From Wurfbainia villosa (lineage: Eukaryota; Streptophyta; Magnoliopsida; Zingiberales; Zingiberaceae), in NCBI GenBank assembly GCA_025175895.1, contig CM045998.1, positions 15,857,153 to 15,921,152 of the forward strand: 64,000 nucleotides of DNA, in the 5' to 3' direction. The notes below the pieces were generated by a model that saw only the letters and a list, made by a program, of their open reading frames with translations, made no database searches and was not told the origin of the DNA. Positions 46,016-56,996 of this stretch are shown in pieces. The first letter of the stretch is position 1. Each line of letters opens with the position of its first letter. The translations under genes were made by a program, and so were the position numbers.

Positions 46016-48684
46016 TGTTAAATACGAAAAATTTAAAATACTAAATTAAATGGCCAAAAATTTAAGAAAAATAATCCTAGAAATTATTTCGGGATTTTTA
46101 GGGAATTTTAGGAATTTTTTCTGGATTTAAATGGAGCTTGTAAGAGATTTTACGGGGATAAACTAAATAGGTTTTTGGGAGGGCCTATTTGAAATATCAA
46201 TTTTGAGGGGTTAATGTGTTAACTAATAACCTAGGGTTAACTCGAGCCGTTTCTTTTTCCCGAGCATTGTCGCAGTCGTGCCTATTTTATTCCCAGTTGC
46301 GTCTTCGTTTCATTATCTTCCCCAATCCCTCTTTCCCCGCCGCACCCGACGGTTTCTTTCTTTCCTCCGTCGCACATGACACCCGACTCATCTCTTCTTC
46401 CGTGACACTTTCACCGCGTGCCGCACCCCTTCTTTCTCTCGCGTCCAACTCGACACCGCCGCCCGAGTTCTTGCGGTCGGTCATGCCTCCGCAAGCGCCA
46501 ACGCTCACCTTCCCTATGCCCAGGCCGTCGTAGGTTGCCTCATCGTTGCTGCTCGCCTGAGTTGCACGCGTCGACGGTTGAGTCACAACCTCCGCCGCAT
46601 GCTATTCGTCGCAGCCGATCAGCCTTCCACGTGCATATGTCCAGCGTCGGCCTCAGCCAGCGTCGGTCGTCCTCTGGCCAGTCTCCGCCGTCGTGATTGG
46701 CCCACACCGAGGAAATACCGCTAAGGGGAGCTTCCAATTTTCGGTTTATATCTTGTTTCCTTTTTCTTTTGTATGTTCAGTCCAGTTGTTGCTATGGATC
46801 TGTAGTTGGATGTTTGATCTGTGGAGTGGGCTGCAAGTTGGGGGTTTGGGTGTTTAAGTCGATGCGATGTTCCTGTATGGAGTTGTTGGCCGGTTGTGAA
46901 GGAGGGGTGGTTATGGAAGGTGTTTCGGGTTGTTCACGGGCTGTGAAGGTTGTTCACAGGCCGTGAACGACTGCGACGGCTGTGAACAGCTGTGGGTGGG
47001 CAGTGCATGGCTGTGAGTCGGAGTTGTGGTCGATTAGGGGTTGTAAATTGGGGTTTTGCAGGCTGTGAATAAGTGTGATTGGAGGGATGGTTATGGGTCC
47101 TGTTATTGTGTGGATATATGACGGTAGTGAGTGATCGGTTAAGGGGATATTTTAATCCATTAGGTTTTTGACTTAATATTAGGGTTAACAATATAATCTG
47201 ATTATATTATGTTTTATGCAGGTTTCGGTCACGAGACAGGTCCAAGGGCATGAAGAGTTATAGTATTTCGAGCATTTTATTAGGCGGATATTTTGACTTA
47301 TCTTTTAGATAATGTCATATTGATATGCCTAGTTGGTTATAGCTTGCAATAATTTTTATGTTTAACTGTCTTGTATGTTATTGTGCCTACTTGATACATG
47401 AATTTGATCAACTTTTAGTTATACCTTCCCTGTTTTACTTAGGTCATTGATATGTACCTATTTGTTGTGCATATTATTCGGAGACATATTTTAGTTGGTG
47501 TTACATGCTTTAGTGTCATGCACCATCTTGCATGATTGCATGCTGGCTGGATGAGATTCCTTTATAGTTAAGCCTGCAGCCAGTTACATGTTCTGCACAC
47601 ACAGCCATTCATGGGTTAGTGATACATCAGGAGGATGTGTGCAGTAGCTTTGTCAGGCTCCGCTGGTCCGCTCATGTGTAGCGGTGAGGCAGCGTGATAG
47701 CGGGCAGGGATCCCTCCTCTGGTCTACGACACCGGGAGATGAGAGCATTTCTCCCCCACTCTGTTTGGGGCAGGAGGATAGGTGTACTCCGACAGCATCC
47801 TGTCCACTCGATCACTCAGGAGCAGTGATGGCAGAGTGCACAGTTGTCATAGCCCTACCCACTCGACTTCATCATCGCGTGTGAGATGGCTGACTGACGT
47901 CAGGGGTGACCATGTCATTTGCATCGCATGCATATTGCATGGATGACATTTGTATTGTGTTTGCTGCATTTTGGTTGCTACCTTGGATGTTGCATATGAT
48001 TGACATGCATACAGGATACATTTTTTGTATTTGGTCTGACGATTTTATTTCTGCTAGTATGGCACATGCTCCTATGTCAGGATAGGAGATTCAAGTAAGT
48101 ACAATCTTTCTGCATTTCTTTCTTACATTCCCTATTATTGATTAGTAGACTGTACTGGCATGATTATTATTATTAGTTGTATCTGACTATGCATATCGAC
48201 TATTATCTGCTGAGTTCATTGAACTTACTCCGTTGCTTTATATCTATTTCAGGATGAAGCTGTCAGGAGAGTCCAGCTGCCAAACCCCCTCGTCATGATG
48301 GTTTTGTTATTGGATTTGTGGTTTTGGTTTATTGACTAGAAGTCATGTTTAGGACTTGTGTTTGTTTTGGTTATGTACTTGTGGTTGGTGATATTTGTTA
48401 TGTCCTTATGGACTTCTATTTGGATTTTTATTCGATTGGATTTGGTTGTGTATTCCTGCCCAGATGGCAGAAGGGGTAAGTCCAGATATTATAGGATTTT
48501 TGTTATTTACTTTGATTGTTGGCCTAAGACCTATTTATGACCTGCATGTGTAGTTTTTGTTCCGGTCGTATTGACCGATGTATAATAGGTCGTGTGAGCC
48601 TTGTATGTAAGTTTCGTATTGTCACCCGTACAAGGAAGGTGCTGTCAGATTTTTGTCTGGCGGGGACTCCCCCGGGGCGTGACA
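46016..48684 (+). repeat. Chromovirus 3' LTR
   Basis: 2669 bp. It contains a segment of about 186 bp (roughly 48417-48604) absent from the 5' LTR. The junction bases (TAT) are shared, which fits a small deletion in the 5' copy. It ends CCCCGGGGCGTGACA. Confidence 0.9.
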
Positions 48685-48864
48685 GTGTATCTATTCATGC
48701 TAGGCTTTGAAGGATCTTCCTCTTTGAACACTGCCGAGGGCTACCCTCCACCACGCGTGGACATAAGCTATCTAGACCCTGAAGTAGCTCTAGCCAAATG
48801 TGATCCTGAGCTCTTTGAATTGTGATTGTTGTGTCTTTCTCATAGTACTGATCGACTTCTCATT

Positions 48865-48870
48865 AATAAA
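48865..48870 (+). terminator. Poly(A) signal of ORF1
   Basis: AATAAA, 40 nt after the ORF1 stop, followed by a T-rich stretch. This supports ORF1 having been an independent transcription unit. Confidence 0.5.
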
Positions 48871-49257
48871 GATTTTTTGAAAATTGTAATACCTTGTGTT
48901 GCTTTATGCGTATGAGTTATTGTTGATCAGGAATTTTTTAGGGGCATTTCTGGGCTATTCCTTTATTGGTTATTGCGGATTTTTAGTCCTTCAAAGTGTC
49001 AGACTGCCAGTCGACTGCTAAGATCTTCCGCTCGGGAATCCATTCGGGCTGTCCTGGGCTTTACCCTCTTCTTACCAGAATCGATTTTCGCTCGGTAAAA
49101 ATTAAACAATCCCGCCACTTCATCTTCTCAAATAAGAAGGTAATTGTCTGCTTTGGTATAGATATCTCGATTATTTCCCATGTTGATGCCATTACTTCCC
49201 TCGCCCTTTCATCTTCTCTCCCTTCCCAAGGACGAATGTGAATCTCTCTCTTTCGAT
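48871..49257. other. Spacer between ORF1 and ORF2
   Basis: No gene is seen. It contains one CAGTCGACTG palindrome at about 49010, outside any LTR or CACTA end recognised here. Confidence 0.35.
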
Positions 49258-49275
49258 TATAAATTGTCACTGCGA

Positions 49276-49875
49276 ATGTTCTCTACTTTCCATCCCACCT
49301 CCATGGTTTCCGCTGAACACCCCATTAACATATCTTCGGATTATGACTCCTTTGAGCTACATGATCTTGATGCAGGATCCGCTGAGGAATCTACCACCCA
49401 ATCTACTGCAACCTCAGCATACCAGCCTCTTCCTCCTCCTGCACCGACCGACGCCTTGACCCCCAATGTGGGGAGATCCTTTCGAGCCCCCTTCCCTTCC
49501 TTTCGCAACCAGGTTTGGAACCCCCCTTGACCTGGCAATATATAGTTACAGACTTCTTATTGCTATTATTACTAGGGGAGCTGGCGGAGGACTCCTGTGA
49601 AGGAGGAGGCACCAGAACGACCCTATAGAGGTCGCCTTGAGCCCGAGGTGCAGCGGGTAGAGCCTCCATTGAACTTCCTCCTCTTCCTCCAGCCCTAGCT
49701 TTCATTCCAGTCCCTCCGGCTGAGATTCCTTCGCCCCCCCCCCCCCCTCACCGGAGCTCTACCCGTTGCACCTCGGGCTCAAGGCGACCTCTATAGGGTC
49801 GTTCTGGCGCCTCCCCCTTCAAAGGAGTCCTCCGCCAGCTCCCCTAGTAATAATAGCAATAAGAAGTATGTATGA
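49276..49875 (+). pseudogene. ORF2: small Pro/Ser-rich protein with inverted duplication
   Basis: An ATG at 49276 or 49303 starts a frame (MVSAEHPINISSDYDSFELH, then PPPAPTDALTPNVGRSFRAP) that stops at 49530. A TATAAAT lies at 49258. In the same phase, after a 112-bp segment that is an inverted copy of DNA further on, the frame VAPRAQGDLYRVVLAPP...NNSNKK runs to a TGA at 49873. Between the arms is a C14 tract at 49734-49747 whose length alone sets the phase. It was probably one Pro/Ser-rich ORF disrupted by insertion of the inverted copy. I recognise no family. Confidence 0.45.
49552..49867. repeat. 112-bp inverted duplication (fold-back)
   Basis: Arms 49552-49663 and 49756-49867 are reverse complements with four mismatches in 112 (about 96%), around a 92-bp loop that includes the C14 tract. 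A transcript in either direction would fold into a long hairpin. Confidence 0.9.
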
Positions 49876-50169
49876 TCCATAGTTTAATTATTGTAACTGT
49901 CGTTGGGCATACTAGTAAAAAGGAATGGATACTTGTACTTGTTTTTGTCACTTTGTTGCAGACTCCAAACTATTTTAATTAAAAAACCTTCGACGACAAC
50001 AACCTTATTTGAGCAGTCTTTACCTTTACCGCTTTCGTGAAACTCGAATAGTCTTTCCAAAATAACTACATTCAGCAACCCCAACTACTGCCCTTATGCC
50101 TTCCCTCCTTTATTTGCATTTATTGCCTCTACTTCCTAGGAAGGCCAATTAATATCCTTCCTCCTTATC

Positions 50170-50177
50170 TATAAAAA
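50170..50177 (+). promoter_or_regulatory. TATA box of ORF3
   Basis: TATCTATAAAAACCCC lies 59 nt upstream of the ORF3 ATG, with a pyrimidine-rich leader (TTTCTCCTTCCTCCCC) between, closely similar in layout to ORF1. Confidence 0.55.
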
Positions 50178-50228
50178 CCCCAATTGTCGTCTTATTAGTG
50201 CCCATTTCTCCTTCCTCCCCTTTGCACC

Positions 50229-50507
50229 ATGGAACACTTATCTGAGCTAGATAGCAGCTCTCCTCCTCTGGAGGGACAGATTGAAGAGCAATGCCGTATT
50301 GAAGAATTGAAAGAACAAGTTCAAGACCTGAGGCGACACTTGCAGGTGGCTTCTACTCGCAATTACTCTCTGCGTCAGGAACTGGCGATATCCCAGAGAA
50401 ATCTGTCCAAGCACATATTCATACAACAATTCTACCTTCGACAACTGCAACGCCAACCCCAGCCACACAAGGAAACTCTTTCAGTACCTCCTCAGGGAGA
50501 GCCTTAG
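50229..50507 (+). CDS. ORF3: small coiled-coil protein
   Basis: A complete 92-codon frame, MEHLSELDSSSPPLEGQIEE through a TAG at 50505. Residues about 17-75 form heptads typical of a coiled coil (RIEELKEQVQDLRRHLQV, NYSLRQELAISQRNL), followed by QQFYLRQLQRQ and a short polar tail. No signal peptide, membrane segment or enzyme motif. It has its own TATA box and, near 50581, an AATGAA that could serve for polyadenylation. It is undamaged although ORF1 and ORF2 beside it are broken. I do not recognise the family. It may act as a partner of the ORF1 coiled coil, or be a small accessory ORF of a non-autonomous element. Confidence 0.5.
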   Translation: MEHLSELDSSSPPLEGQIEEQCRIEELKEQVQDLRRHLQVASTRNYSLRQELAISQRNLSKHIFIQQFYLRQLQRQPQPHKETLSVPPQGEP

Positions 50508-50869
50508 TCCCCCTTGAACAGGGGTGTCATATGTTATTTTCTTTTTTAGAAAGGTTGTGTTATGTAACCCTTCTTTATCAATGAACTTTTCACTACTACA
50601 AGTTGTATGTGCCCCTTTCTTGCCACATGCACATTATAGGAATAACAAATTAAAATGCGACAACTCTACTGGCAAATGGAACTTACTGAGTTTCCGCCAG
50701 TATTTTTTCCCAACCTATCCATCCTTCTAGCCTTCTTCCTTCCGTGTGAGGCCTCAACTCCTCTTTACTGCACAAGCATCAAGTAAAAATACAACTTTTT
50801 TAATTCCTCATTACACAAAGACAATATGTATATAATTGGGTGAGGACCCAGCTCTCCTGCTCCACCCTC
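50508..50869. other. Spacer before the 60-bp array
   Basis: ORF3 3' sequence, then unremarkable DNA; no gene seen. Confidence 0.4.
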
Positions 50870-51966
50870 ATGCGGGGATAAAAATAATATTCATAACTGA
50901 GGTCAAACTCAGTTCTTCTGATCCCCCACCACACGGGGATAATGTATATAGCTGAGGTAAAACTCAGCTCTTCCGATCTACCACCATATGGGGATAAAAT
51001 AATGTATATAACTGAGGTAAACTCAGTTCTTCCGATCCGCCACCGCACTGGGATAAAATAATATATATAGCTGAGGTAAAACTCAGTTTTTCCGATCCAC
51101 CACCACACGGGGATAAAATAATATATATAGATGAGGTAAAACTTAGCTCTTCCGATCCACCACCACACGGGGATAAAATAATATATATAACTGAGGTAAA
51201 ACTCATCGCACCGGGATAAAATAATATATATAGCTGGGTTAAAACTCAGCTCTTCCGATCCACCACTACACGGGGATCAAATAATATATATAGCTGCGGT
51301 AAAACTCAGCTCTTCCGATCCACCACTACATGGGGATAAAATAATATATATAGCTAAGATAAAACTCAACTCTTCCGATCCGCCACCACACGGGGATAAA
51401 ATAATGTATATAGCTGAAGTAAAACTCAGCTCTTCCAATCCGCCATCGCACAGGAATAAAATAATGTATATAGTTGAGGTAAGACCCAACTCTTCCGATC
51501 CACCACCACACGGGGATAAAATAATGTATATAGCTGAGGTAAAACTCAGCTCTTCCAATCCGCCACCGCACGGGGATAAAATAATGTATATAGCTGAGGT
51601 AAAACTTAGCTCTTCCGATACGCCATCGCACGGGGATAAAATAATGTATATAGCTGAGATAAAACCCAACTCTTTGGATCCACCACCACACAGGGATTAC
51701 ATAATATATATAGCTGATGTAAAACTCAGCTCTTCCGATTCGCCACCGCACGGGGATAAAATAATGTATATAGCTGAGGTAAAACCCAGCTCTTCCGATC
51801 CACCACCACACAGGGATAAAATAATATATATAGCTGAGGTAAAACTCAGCTCTTTCGATCCACCACCACATGGGGATCAAATAATATATATAGCTGATGT
51901 AAAACTCAGCTCTTCCGATCCACCACTACATGGGGATAAAATAATATATATAACTGAGGTAAAACT
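50870..51966. repeat. 60-bp tandem array, left part
   Basis: About 18 copies of a 60-bp unit, in almost perfect register from 51241 on. Each unit contains GCTGAGGTAAAACTCAGC, an inverted repeat (GCTGAG/CTCAGC) that can form a hairpin, then TCTTCCGATCCACCACCACA, CGGGGATAAAATAATG and TATATA. Since 60 is divisible by 3, uninterrupted frames run through it on both strands. The array continues at 58453 after an inserted element. Confidence 0.95.
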
Positions 51967-53406
51967 TGTTAGGATCTTTGTAATGCTAGAGGGGGGGTGA
52001 ATAGCGTTTGACCATGCGTAAATGGAATTCGATCTCGTTCGTGTCTACAATTTCGTTAGCGCAGCGGAATATAGATAATGATAACAATAACGAAATAAAC
52101 AATTACACACGAATACGAGTATGTAACGTGGTTCGGAACCGCACGGTTCTTACTCCACGGATCGGGCTCAAACGAGCCCTAGCGATGCCACAAGCACACC
52201 ACTATGTAATAACTCCTTCTCGGAACAATCCGGAGGTGGAGAAACCTCGTACAATGTATACAACAGTAATACAAGATGAATACAAGCAATATAATGAAAT
52301 ACAAAGCAATACAAGTAAAGAAAATACTTTACAAATGCTCTTTGAATGCTTGATCACTTGGTTGCTTGATATCAACTTGGAGACCCTGATTTGCAACAGC
52401 AAATCGTCCAAAATTCTCTCAAGAAAAAACCCCCCAATTTCCTCCATCACGAGCTCCTTATAAAGCTTGACTGTCTTTGGAAAAAGTCGATCGATCATTG
52501 ATCGGGACCATCGATCGGTGATGCCCTTTGTTGTCGTGAGACAAGCGGCTAGATCCTGTTGGATAAGTCAGCGGATCTACCATCGGTCGGCCCGATCAAA
52601 CCATCGATCGTGATGGTGTCCTCACTCGACGGTCAGTCTCGACTCCGATACGTGGTCGATTCACGAGCACCCGGTCGGTGATCATCACGATCGATCATTG
52701 CTCCATCGATCATTGCCGCCTCTGGCGATCATTTGCTAAACCACTCCTCGATCAAACCCTAGTTGACTACGGTCGGTCGGTGCCACATGACACCAGTCGA
52801 CTGGCACACCTCAAACATGAGGTTTTAGCCCAAGTATGGTGCCCCCATACTTGCTAGACCACCCTTAGCCTAGACCTAAGCCTTCTAGCCACCTCCATCA
52901 GCCTCACACCTCTCGGATCCCTCCAAGTCATCCATGACTTGTTCATCCATCGCATTAGCCTTCAGGTGCTTCCATCGGCTATGTCATGCTAACGGTGTCT
53001 ACACCACCAAGGCACATTGGACTTACGCCGCCAAGACTCCGCTTGGACTTTACGCCGCCAACCATTGGACTTATGCTACCAAGACTCCCGCTTGGACTTT
53101 ACGCATCCAATATCAAACCCCTTGGACTTCTCATGCCAAGACTCATGCTTGGATTTTACCTTGCCAACCCATGTTGGACTTTTCATGCCAAGACCCATGC
53201 TTGGACTTTCCATTGCCAAGACCCATGCTTGGACTTTCCTTGCCAACTCATGTTGGACTTTCCATTGCCAAGACTCATGCTTGGACTTTACCTTGTCAAC
53301 CCATGTTGGACTTTTACATTGTCATAGGTTTTTGTCGAACATCAAAACATCACTCGAGTCAAACTCGAGTCCTGGTCAATCGTGACCTGGGTCGATTGCA
53401 CCAACA
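51967..53406 (-). repeat. Copy B 3' LTR, with rewritten palindrome block
   Basis: 1440 bp. It is near-identical to its partner except at about 52487-52795, where nearly every CAGTCGACTG-type site of the partner is replaced by GATCGATC- or GATCGGTGATG-like sequence. The minisatellite of CTTGG/CCAAG units is at 53030-53315. The minus-strand TATA-like TTTATAAGGAGC is near 52455. Confidence 0.9.
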
Positions 53407-55249
53407 ATCTCTCCCTTTTTGATGTTTGACAAAAACCAAATAAATCATTGAGTTAGAACACTAACTCAAATCCCTTACCAATTACCCCAAATTGGTAAAC
53501 ACTCTCCAAATGTTCTCCCCCAAACATTCTCCCGCTTTTTGACTAACATCAAAAAGGTTTTCTCTCCAAGGAGGTCAATGTCTCATGTCCCAATGAGATC
53601 TTACAATCTCCCCCTTGGTCCAAAAATACCTAGGATGCCTACTATCTTCTTAGTGATAAGTCCCATATCACTTAAGAGAGGCAATCCTATACACTCTCCC
53701 AATTTCCAAATTGGGTTTCTAAAAATCCATCAATTTTCCCAATTGATAACCTTTCCCCTTCAAGAAGAAAGAAAAACACATCCATCACTCCAAGATGGAT
53801 ACCTCCCCCTAAAGGCTTGCTCCCCCTTGATCATTGCACCAATAATGTCCTTGGGAAGTCTCTAAGCCAATAGGAACTCTAAACCATCAAAATTAAGGTT
53901 AGAAATTCAACATTGAACTTTCCAACACCTTAACATTGATACAAACCCTAAACAACTCTCCTAATTCATATTCAATGGATTTTCACCCTTCATCATGCTT
54001 CCCAAAGCATATCCTAGGGTTAGGAGTGGCTAGGGACCTTAACCGCAGCCGAAATCGGGTTAGACAAGCTTGTTTATCCCGAAATCGGTAATCGATCAGT
54101 GATTCGTAAATCACGGTCGCGACACTATCGATCGACTGCCACCAATCGTCGGTGATTTGGGAATTCATAAATAATTATACATTTATTGAAAAATCACGAA
54201 AATTGATACGTATAATACCTATGACCAATACAATGGGTAAAAAATGTTTGAAAAATATTTTACCCATAAAATGTCGAAATTGATACAAAATTCAAAAGTG
54301 AAGAAAACTTCTAAGTTTTTGGCTCACTTTGTATCAATCTCACCAATGGTGATTGCTATCAAAAGATAGACTTCACCAAGGTTTTCTAAATTGATTTTAA
54401 AATGATTTCAAAACCATGTCTTGGATCATATTCCTTGGGCTCTATGCACATGACTTGTACACAAGCTTTTTTAATGATCCACTAATTGAAATTAGATGAG
54501 TTTTAGTTCATCTAGATGCAAAAACTATGCACCTTGAACTTAACTCATATCCTAGCATCTCATATGTATCTAGGGTGTATAAATACACATACATGTCAAT
54601 TGGATGTGAGATATGGGTTTTGATTCATTTTATCTAGGGTTTCATGCATTTCCTAGGCAACCCTACTTGATTCCCTTATAAATGGGACTTCAAGTCATGT
54701 CATAGTCCTTAAATCAATTTCAACCAATTGTCTTAAATGCATGAATGATTATGCATTAGAAATGATATAAATAAGCATATGCTCATAATCATGATGTCAT
54801 GGCATAAGATGAAATCTAAAAATACATGACATTTGAAACCTTAATCCTAAACATGAACATGACATATAAAATGATTAAAATAAACATGATATCATGACAT
54901 GTTATATGGCAAACAAAGCATGGCATATAAAATATATAGGTATAGTAATACCTAAATTTTAATATTAATTGCCATTTGATATAATTAGATATATTTTGCC
55001 ATATTATCATTAATCTCCCTAGTGTGCCAAAAATCCAAAATGACACACTAACCTCTAAACCTAAATTGTGCCAATTTAATTGATTTTTCTCAATTTCAAA
55101 AATGCATTGGCACATCCTAAAATCTTTTAGGATATTAATTCAAATATATTTCCAAGGTAACCATAACCTTGAAAATATCCTAAAGTGCCACCTTTACCAT
55201 GGTTGAGTTAACTACCCATCCAATCAAGGTTGGCACACCCTAAACCCAT
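53407..55249 (-). other. Non-coding 3' interior of copy B
   Basis: 1.84 kb between gag and the polypurine tract, collinear with 23865-25747 and 61731-63384. Recurrent TCATGACAT and GACATATAA words lie at 54780-54920. No ORF over about 100 codons and no trace of pol motifs. Confidence 0.75.
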
Positions 55250-56929
55250 CTAGCGTGAATCAATCACGCTCTTAGGAACCCAAAACCGATTTGAGCTCCT
55301 AGGGTTAATTAGGTATTCCTTAGGGATAACCTCCCTAGATACCTTACTAATGACCCTCCTAGGCTTATTAGCCTTGTTCATTTTGGTCTTACCATGGTTA
55401 ACCTTAGGGATTGCCTCCCTAGTAACCTTCTTAGTAGCCACCCTAGGTTTCCTAGAAACCCTAGCCACTAGGCACAAACTATGGTTACTCTTAGGGATAG
55501 CTTCCCTAGTAACCTTGGTCTTCTTAGACCTAGTTTGTGTTCCATAATCAAATGGAACACTATAGTAAGCCACCTTAGGCTTAGGTTTGTGACCCAAACC
55601 TTGCTTGCCCTTGGTTGACTTTTGACTTTGATGTCCTAGGTGTTGACTTTGAGATCTAGACCTAGACTTTTGATCATTAGACCCTTTAAATTGAGTTTGT
55701 ATATTCCTAAGGGTCTTTTCTAGTTTCTCAAGCCTTGACCTCAAGTCTTGGTTCTCCAATTCTAATTGCCCAATTTTTGAGTTTTGATTTAAGTCATGGG
55801 AATTGTCCTTTCTAGGCATATGCCTAGTCCATTTAGGGTTAAAACCTAAGTGTTCTTGTATTTTCCTAATAGATTCCTTAGGTAAGGTTTTTCTAGGGAC
55901 ATTAGTCCCAAATTTCTCCTTATTTCCTAAGTGGACCTTTTTAGCACCTAAACAAATATGTCTATTACTTCTAGCATGCTTTTCATGTACAATAGCAAGA
56001 GAATTAAATCTTCTAGCATGCTTTTGCCTATTAACTAAGGAAGATGCATTATTGAAATATACCTTAGGGTTTGCCTTAGTAGCTCCCCCTACTTGTGATA
56101 CTCCTTCTTGGGTCTTCTTGCTCCCCCTAGGACATTGATTTCGGTAATGTCCCGGTTGCCGACATTTGAAACAAATGATATGTTCCTTGTCTTTAGATGA
56201 TGGGGAACCGGCATCCTTTGACTTTTGTTGACTTTTAGGCGCCGGAGGAGTCTTCTTAACCTTCTTTGGGCACTTGCTCTTGTAGTGCCCATATTCCCTA
56301 CACTCAAAACACAATATATGGATTTTATTTGAAATTGGAGTGTTTGAGTTACCTAGTTCGGTGGTGAGGATCTCTTGAGCTTGTTCTTCCTCTTGACAGG
56401 ATGTAGATGGTACTTCTTGTTGCTCCGGTGTTGAGGATGCTCTAATCTCCTCAATCCTAGAAGTGGATACTTCTTCCACTTCTTCCACCTCTTCTTTCTC
56501 CGATCCAGAGGTTGACTCCTCACTTTCTTGTGAGGATGATGAATCTTCCTCTTCGGTCTCCTCCTCTTCCAAGTCTTCTTGGACCGATTCGGAATTGTCG
56601 TGGAACTTGACCAACTTGTTCCACAACTCCTTGGCATCCCTATAGCTTCCTAATCTAGACAAAATGTCGTTAGGTATCAAATTAATTAACATTTTTGTTA
56701 CCTTAACGGTTGTCTTGAATTTTTGCCGTTGCTCCTCAGTCCATCGCTTCATTTTGAGGATTTCGCCGTTCTCTCCTCTCGAAGCATCAAAACCTATAAT
56801 TACGGCAAACCAATTTTCTATGTTCGTCATTAGAAAATATTCCATCCTACCTTTCCAATACGCGAAATGTTCGCGGTCGAAGGAAGGCGGAACGTTGATG
56901 TCGTCACCCAATCTCTCCTCGAACTCCAT
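55250..56929 (-). CDS. Gag of the gag-only element, intact
   Basis: 559 codons, uninterrupted. Residues 15-110 form a copia-type capsid start (PPSFDREHFAYWKGRMEYFL, LINLIPNDILSRLG, KELWNKLVKFHD). Residues 117-195 are a Glu/Ser-rich acidic linker. Two CCHC zinc knuckles lie at 207-220 (CFECREYGHYKSKC) and 253-266 (CFKCRQPGHYRNQC), with all zinc ligands present. A short leucine-heptad coiled coil (LELENQDLRSRLEKLEKTL) follows at about 385-405. A Lys/Arg-rich C-terminus with repeated KVTREAIPK or KVSREVIPK phrases ends in SVIDSR. No protease motif is attached. The ATG (56929) is the first after the primer site. It should assemble particles and package RNA; enzymes must come from another element (inference). 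Confidence 0.9.
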   Translation of the reverse strand: MEFEERLGDDINVPPSFDREHFAYWKGRMEYFLMTNIENWFAVIIGFDASRGENGEILKMKRWTEEQRQKFKTTVKVTKMLINLIPNDILSRLGSYRDAKELWNKLVKFHDNSESVQEDLEEEETEEEDSSSSQESEESTSGSEKEEVEEVEEVSTSRIEEIRASSTPEQQEVPSTSCQEEEQAQEILTTELGNSNTPISNKIHILCFECREYGHYKSKCPKKVKKTPPAPKSQQKSKDAGSPSSKDKEHIICFKCRQPGHYRNQCPRGSKKTQEGVSQVGGATKANPKVYFNNASSLVNRQKHARRFNSLAIVHEKHARSNRHICLGAKKVHLGNKEKFGTNVPRKTLPKESIRKIQEHLGFNPKWTRHMPRKDNSHDLNQNSKIGQLELENQDLRSRLEKLEKTLRNIQTQFKGSNDQKSRSRSQSQHLGHQSQKSTKGKQGLGHKPKPKVAYYSVPFDYGTQTRSKKTKVTREAIPKSNHSLCLVARVSRKPRVATKKVTREAIPKVNHGKTKMNKANKPRRVISKVSREVIPKEYLINPRSSNRFWVPKSVIDSR

Positions 56930-56982
56930 CTTGTTCCTCTAGCATCTTGACTCCGGGTTGTTAATCCGTAGAAGAGCCCCGG

Positions 56983-56994
56983 GCTCTGATACCA
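56983..56994 (-). other. Copy B primer-binding site
   Basis: Minus strand TGGTATCAGAGC, a perfect match to the initiator-Met tRNA 3' end as in many plant LTR elements. Confidence 0.9.
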
Positions 56995-56996
56995 CT

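Larger units (their letters stand above)
38067..48684 (+). mobile_element. Ty3/gypsy chromovirus (Tekay/Del-like), complete but decayed
   Basis: LTRs at 38067-40516 and 46016-48684, a primer site for initiator-Met tRNA, and gag, protease, reverse transcriptase, RNase H, integrase and chromodomain in gypsy order. Long LTRs and the C-terminal chromodomain suit Tekay/Del. Flanks GTGCA (38062-38066) and GTGTA (48685-48689) are a 5-bp target duplication with one change. Many stops, all explicable by C-to-T or G-to-A changes, show it is dead. It sits in the coiled-coil exon of ORF1. Confidence 0.92.
35901..48825 (+). pseudogene. ORF1: PF04195-type (putative gypsy-type transposon) protein, split
   Basis: Exon 1, 35901-36667, encodes the domain annotated in plants as 'putative gypsy type transposon' (PF04195), recognisable by LPGLHCFFFEQLLNGLYLPVPPAYFEIL and FRILSRAIIVFRHLGLPLSPQ. 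A GTAGGA donor and an AG acceptor at 36739 join it in frame to exon 2 (36740-37350; basic patch, Ser/Pro-rich). A second intron (GTAAGC to CCAG, about 37351-37423) leads to a coiled-coil exon from 37424 with many Gln/Glu/Leu heptads. A chromovirus at 38067-48684 interrupts this exon; the frame resumes and stops at 48823-48825. Several internal TAG/TGA codons make it a pseudogene. Function unknown: PF04195 proteins have no shown enzymatic activity. Confidence 0.65.

Noticed and set aside
51326..52000. Long ORFs of 184-198 codons on both strands in the 60-bp array
   Set aside because: A 60-bp period keeps three frames open whenever the unit lacks stops. The same 20-residue phrase simply repeats, and no start context or domain supports a protein.
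53983..54168. Short ORF in the copy B interior with GATCGATCG words
   Set aside because: No similarity to the other copies' interiors in any frame, and no start context. Treated as non-coding.
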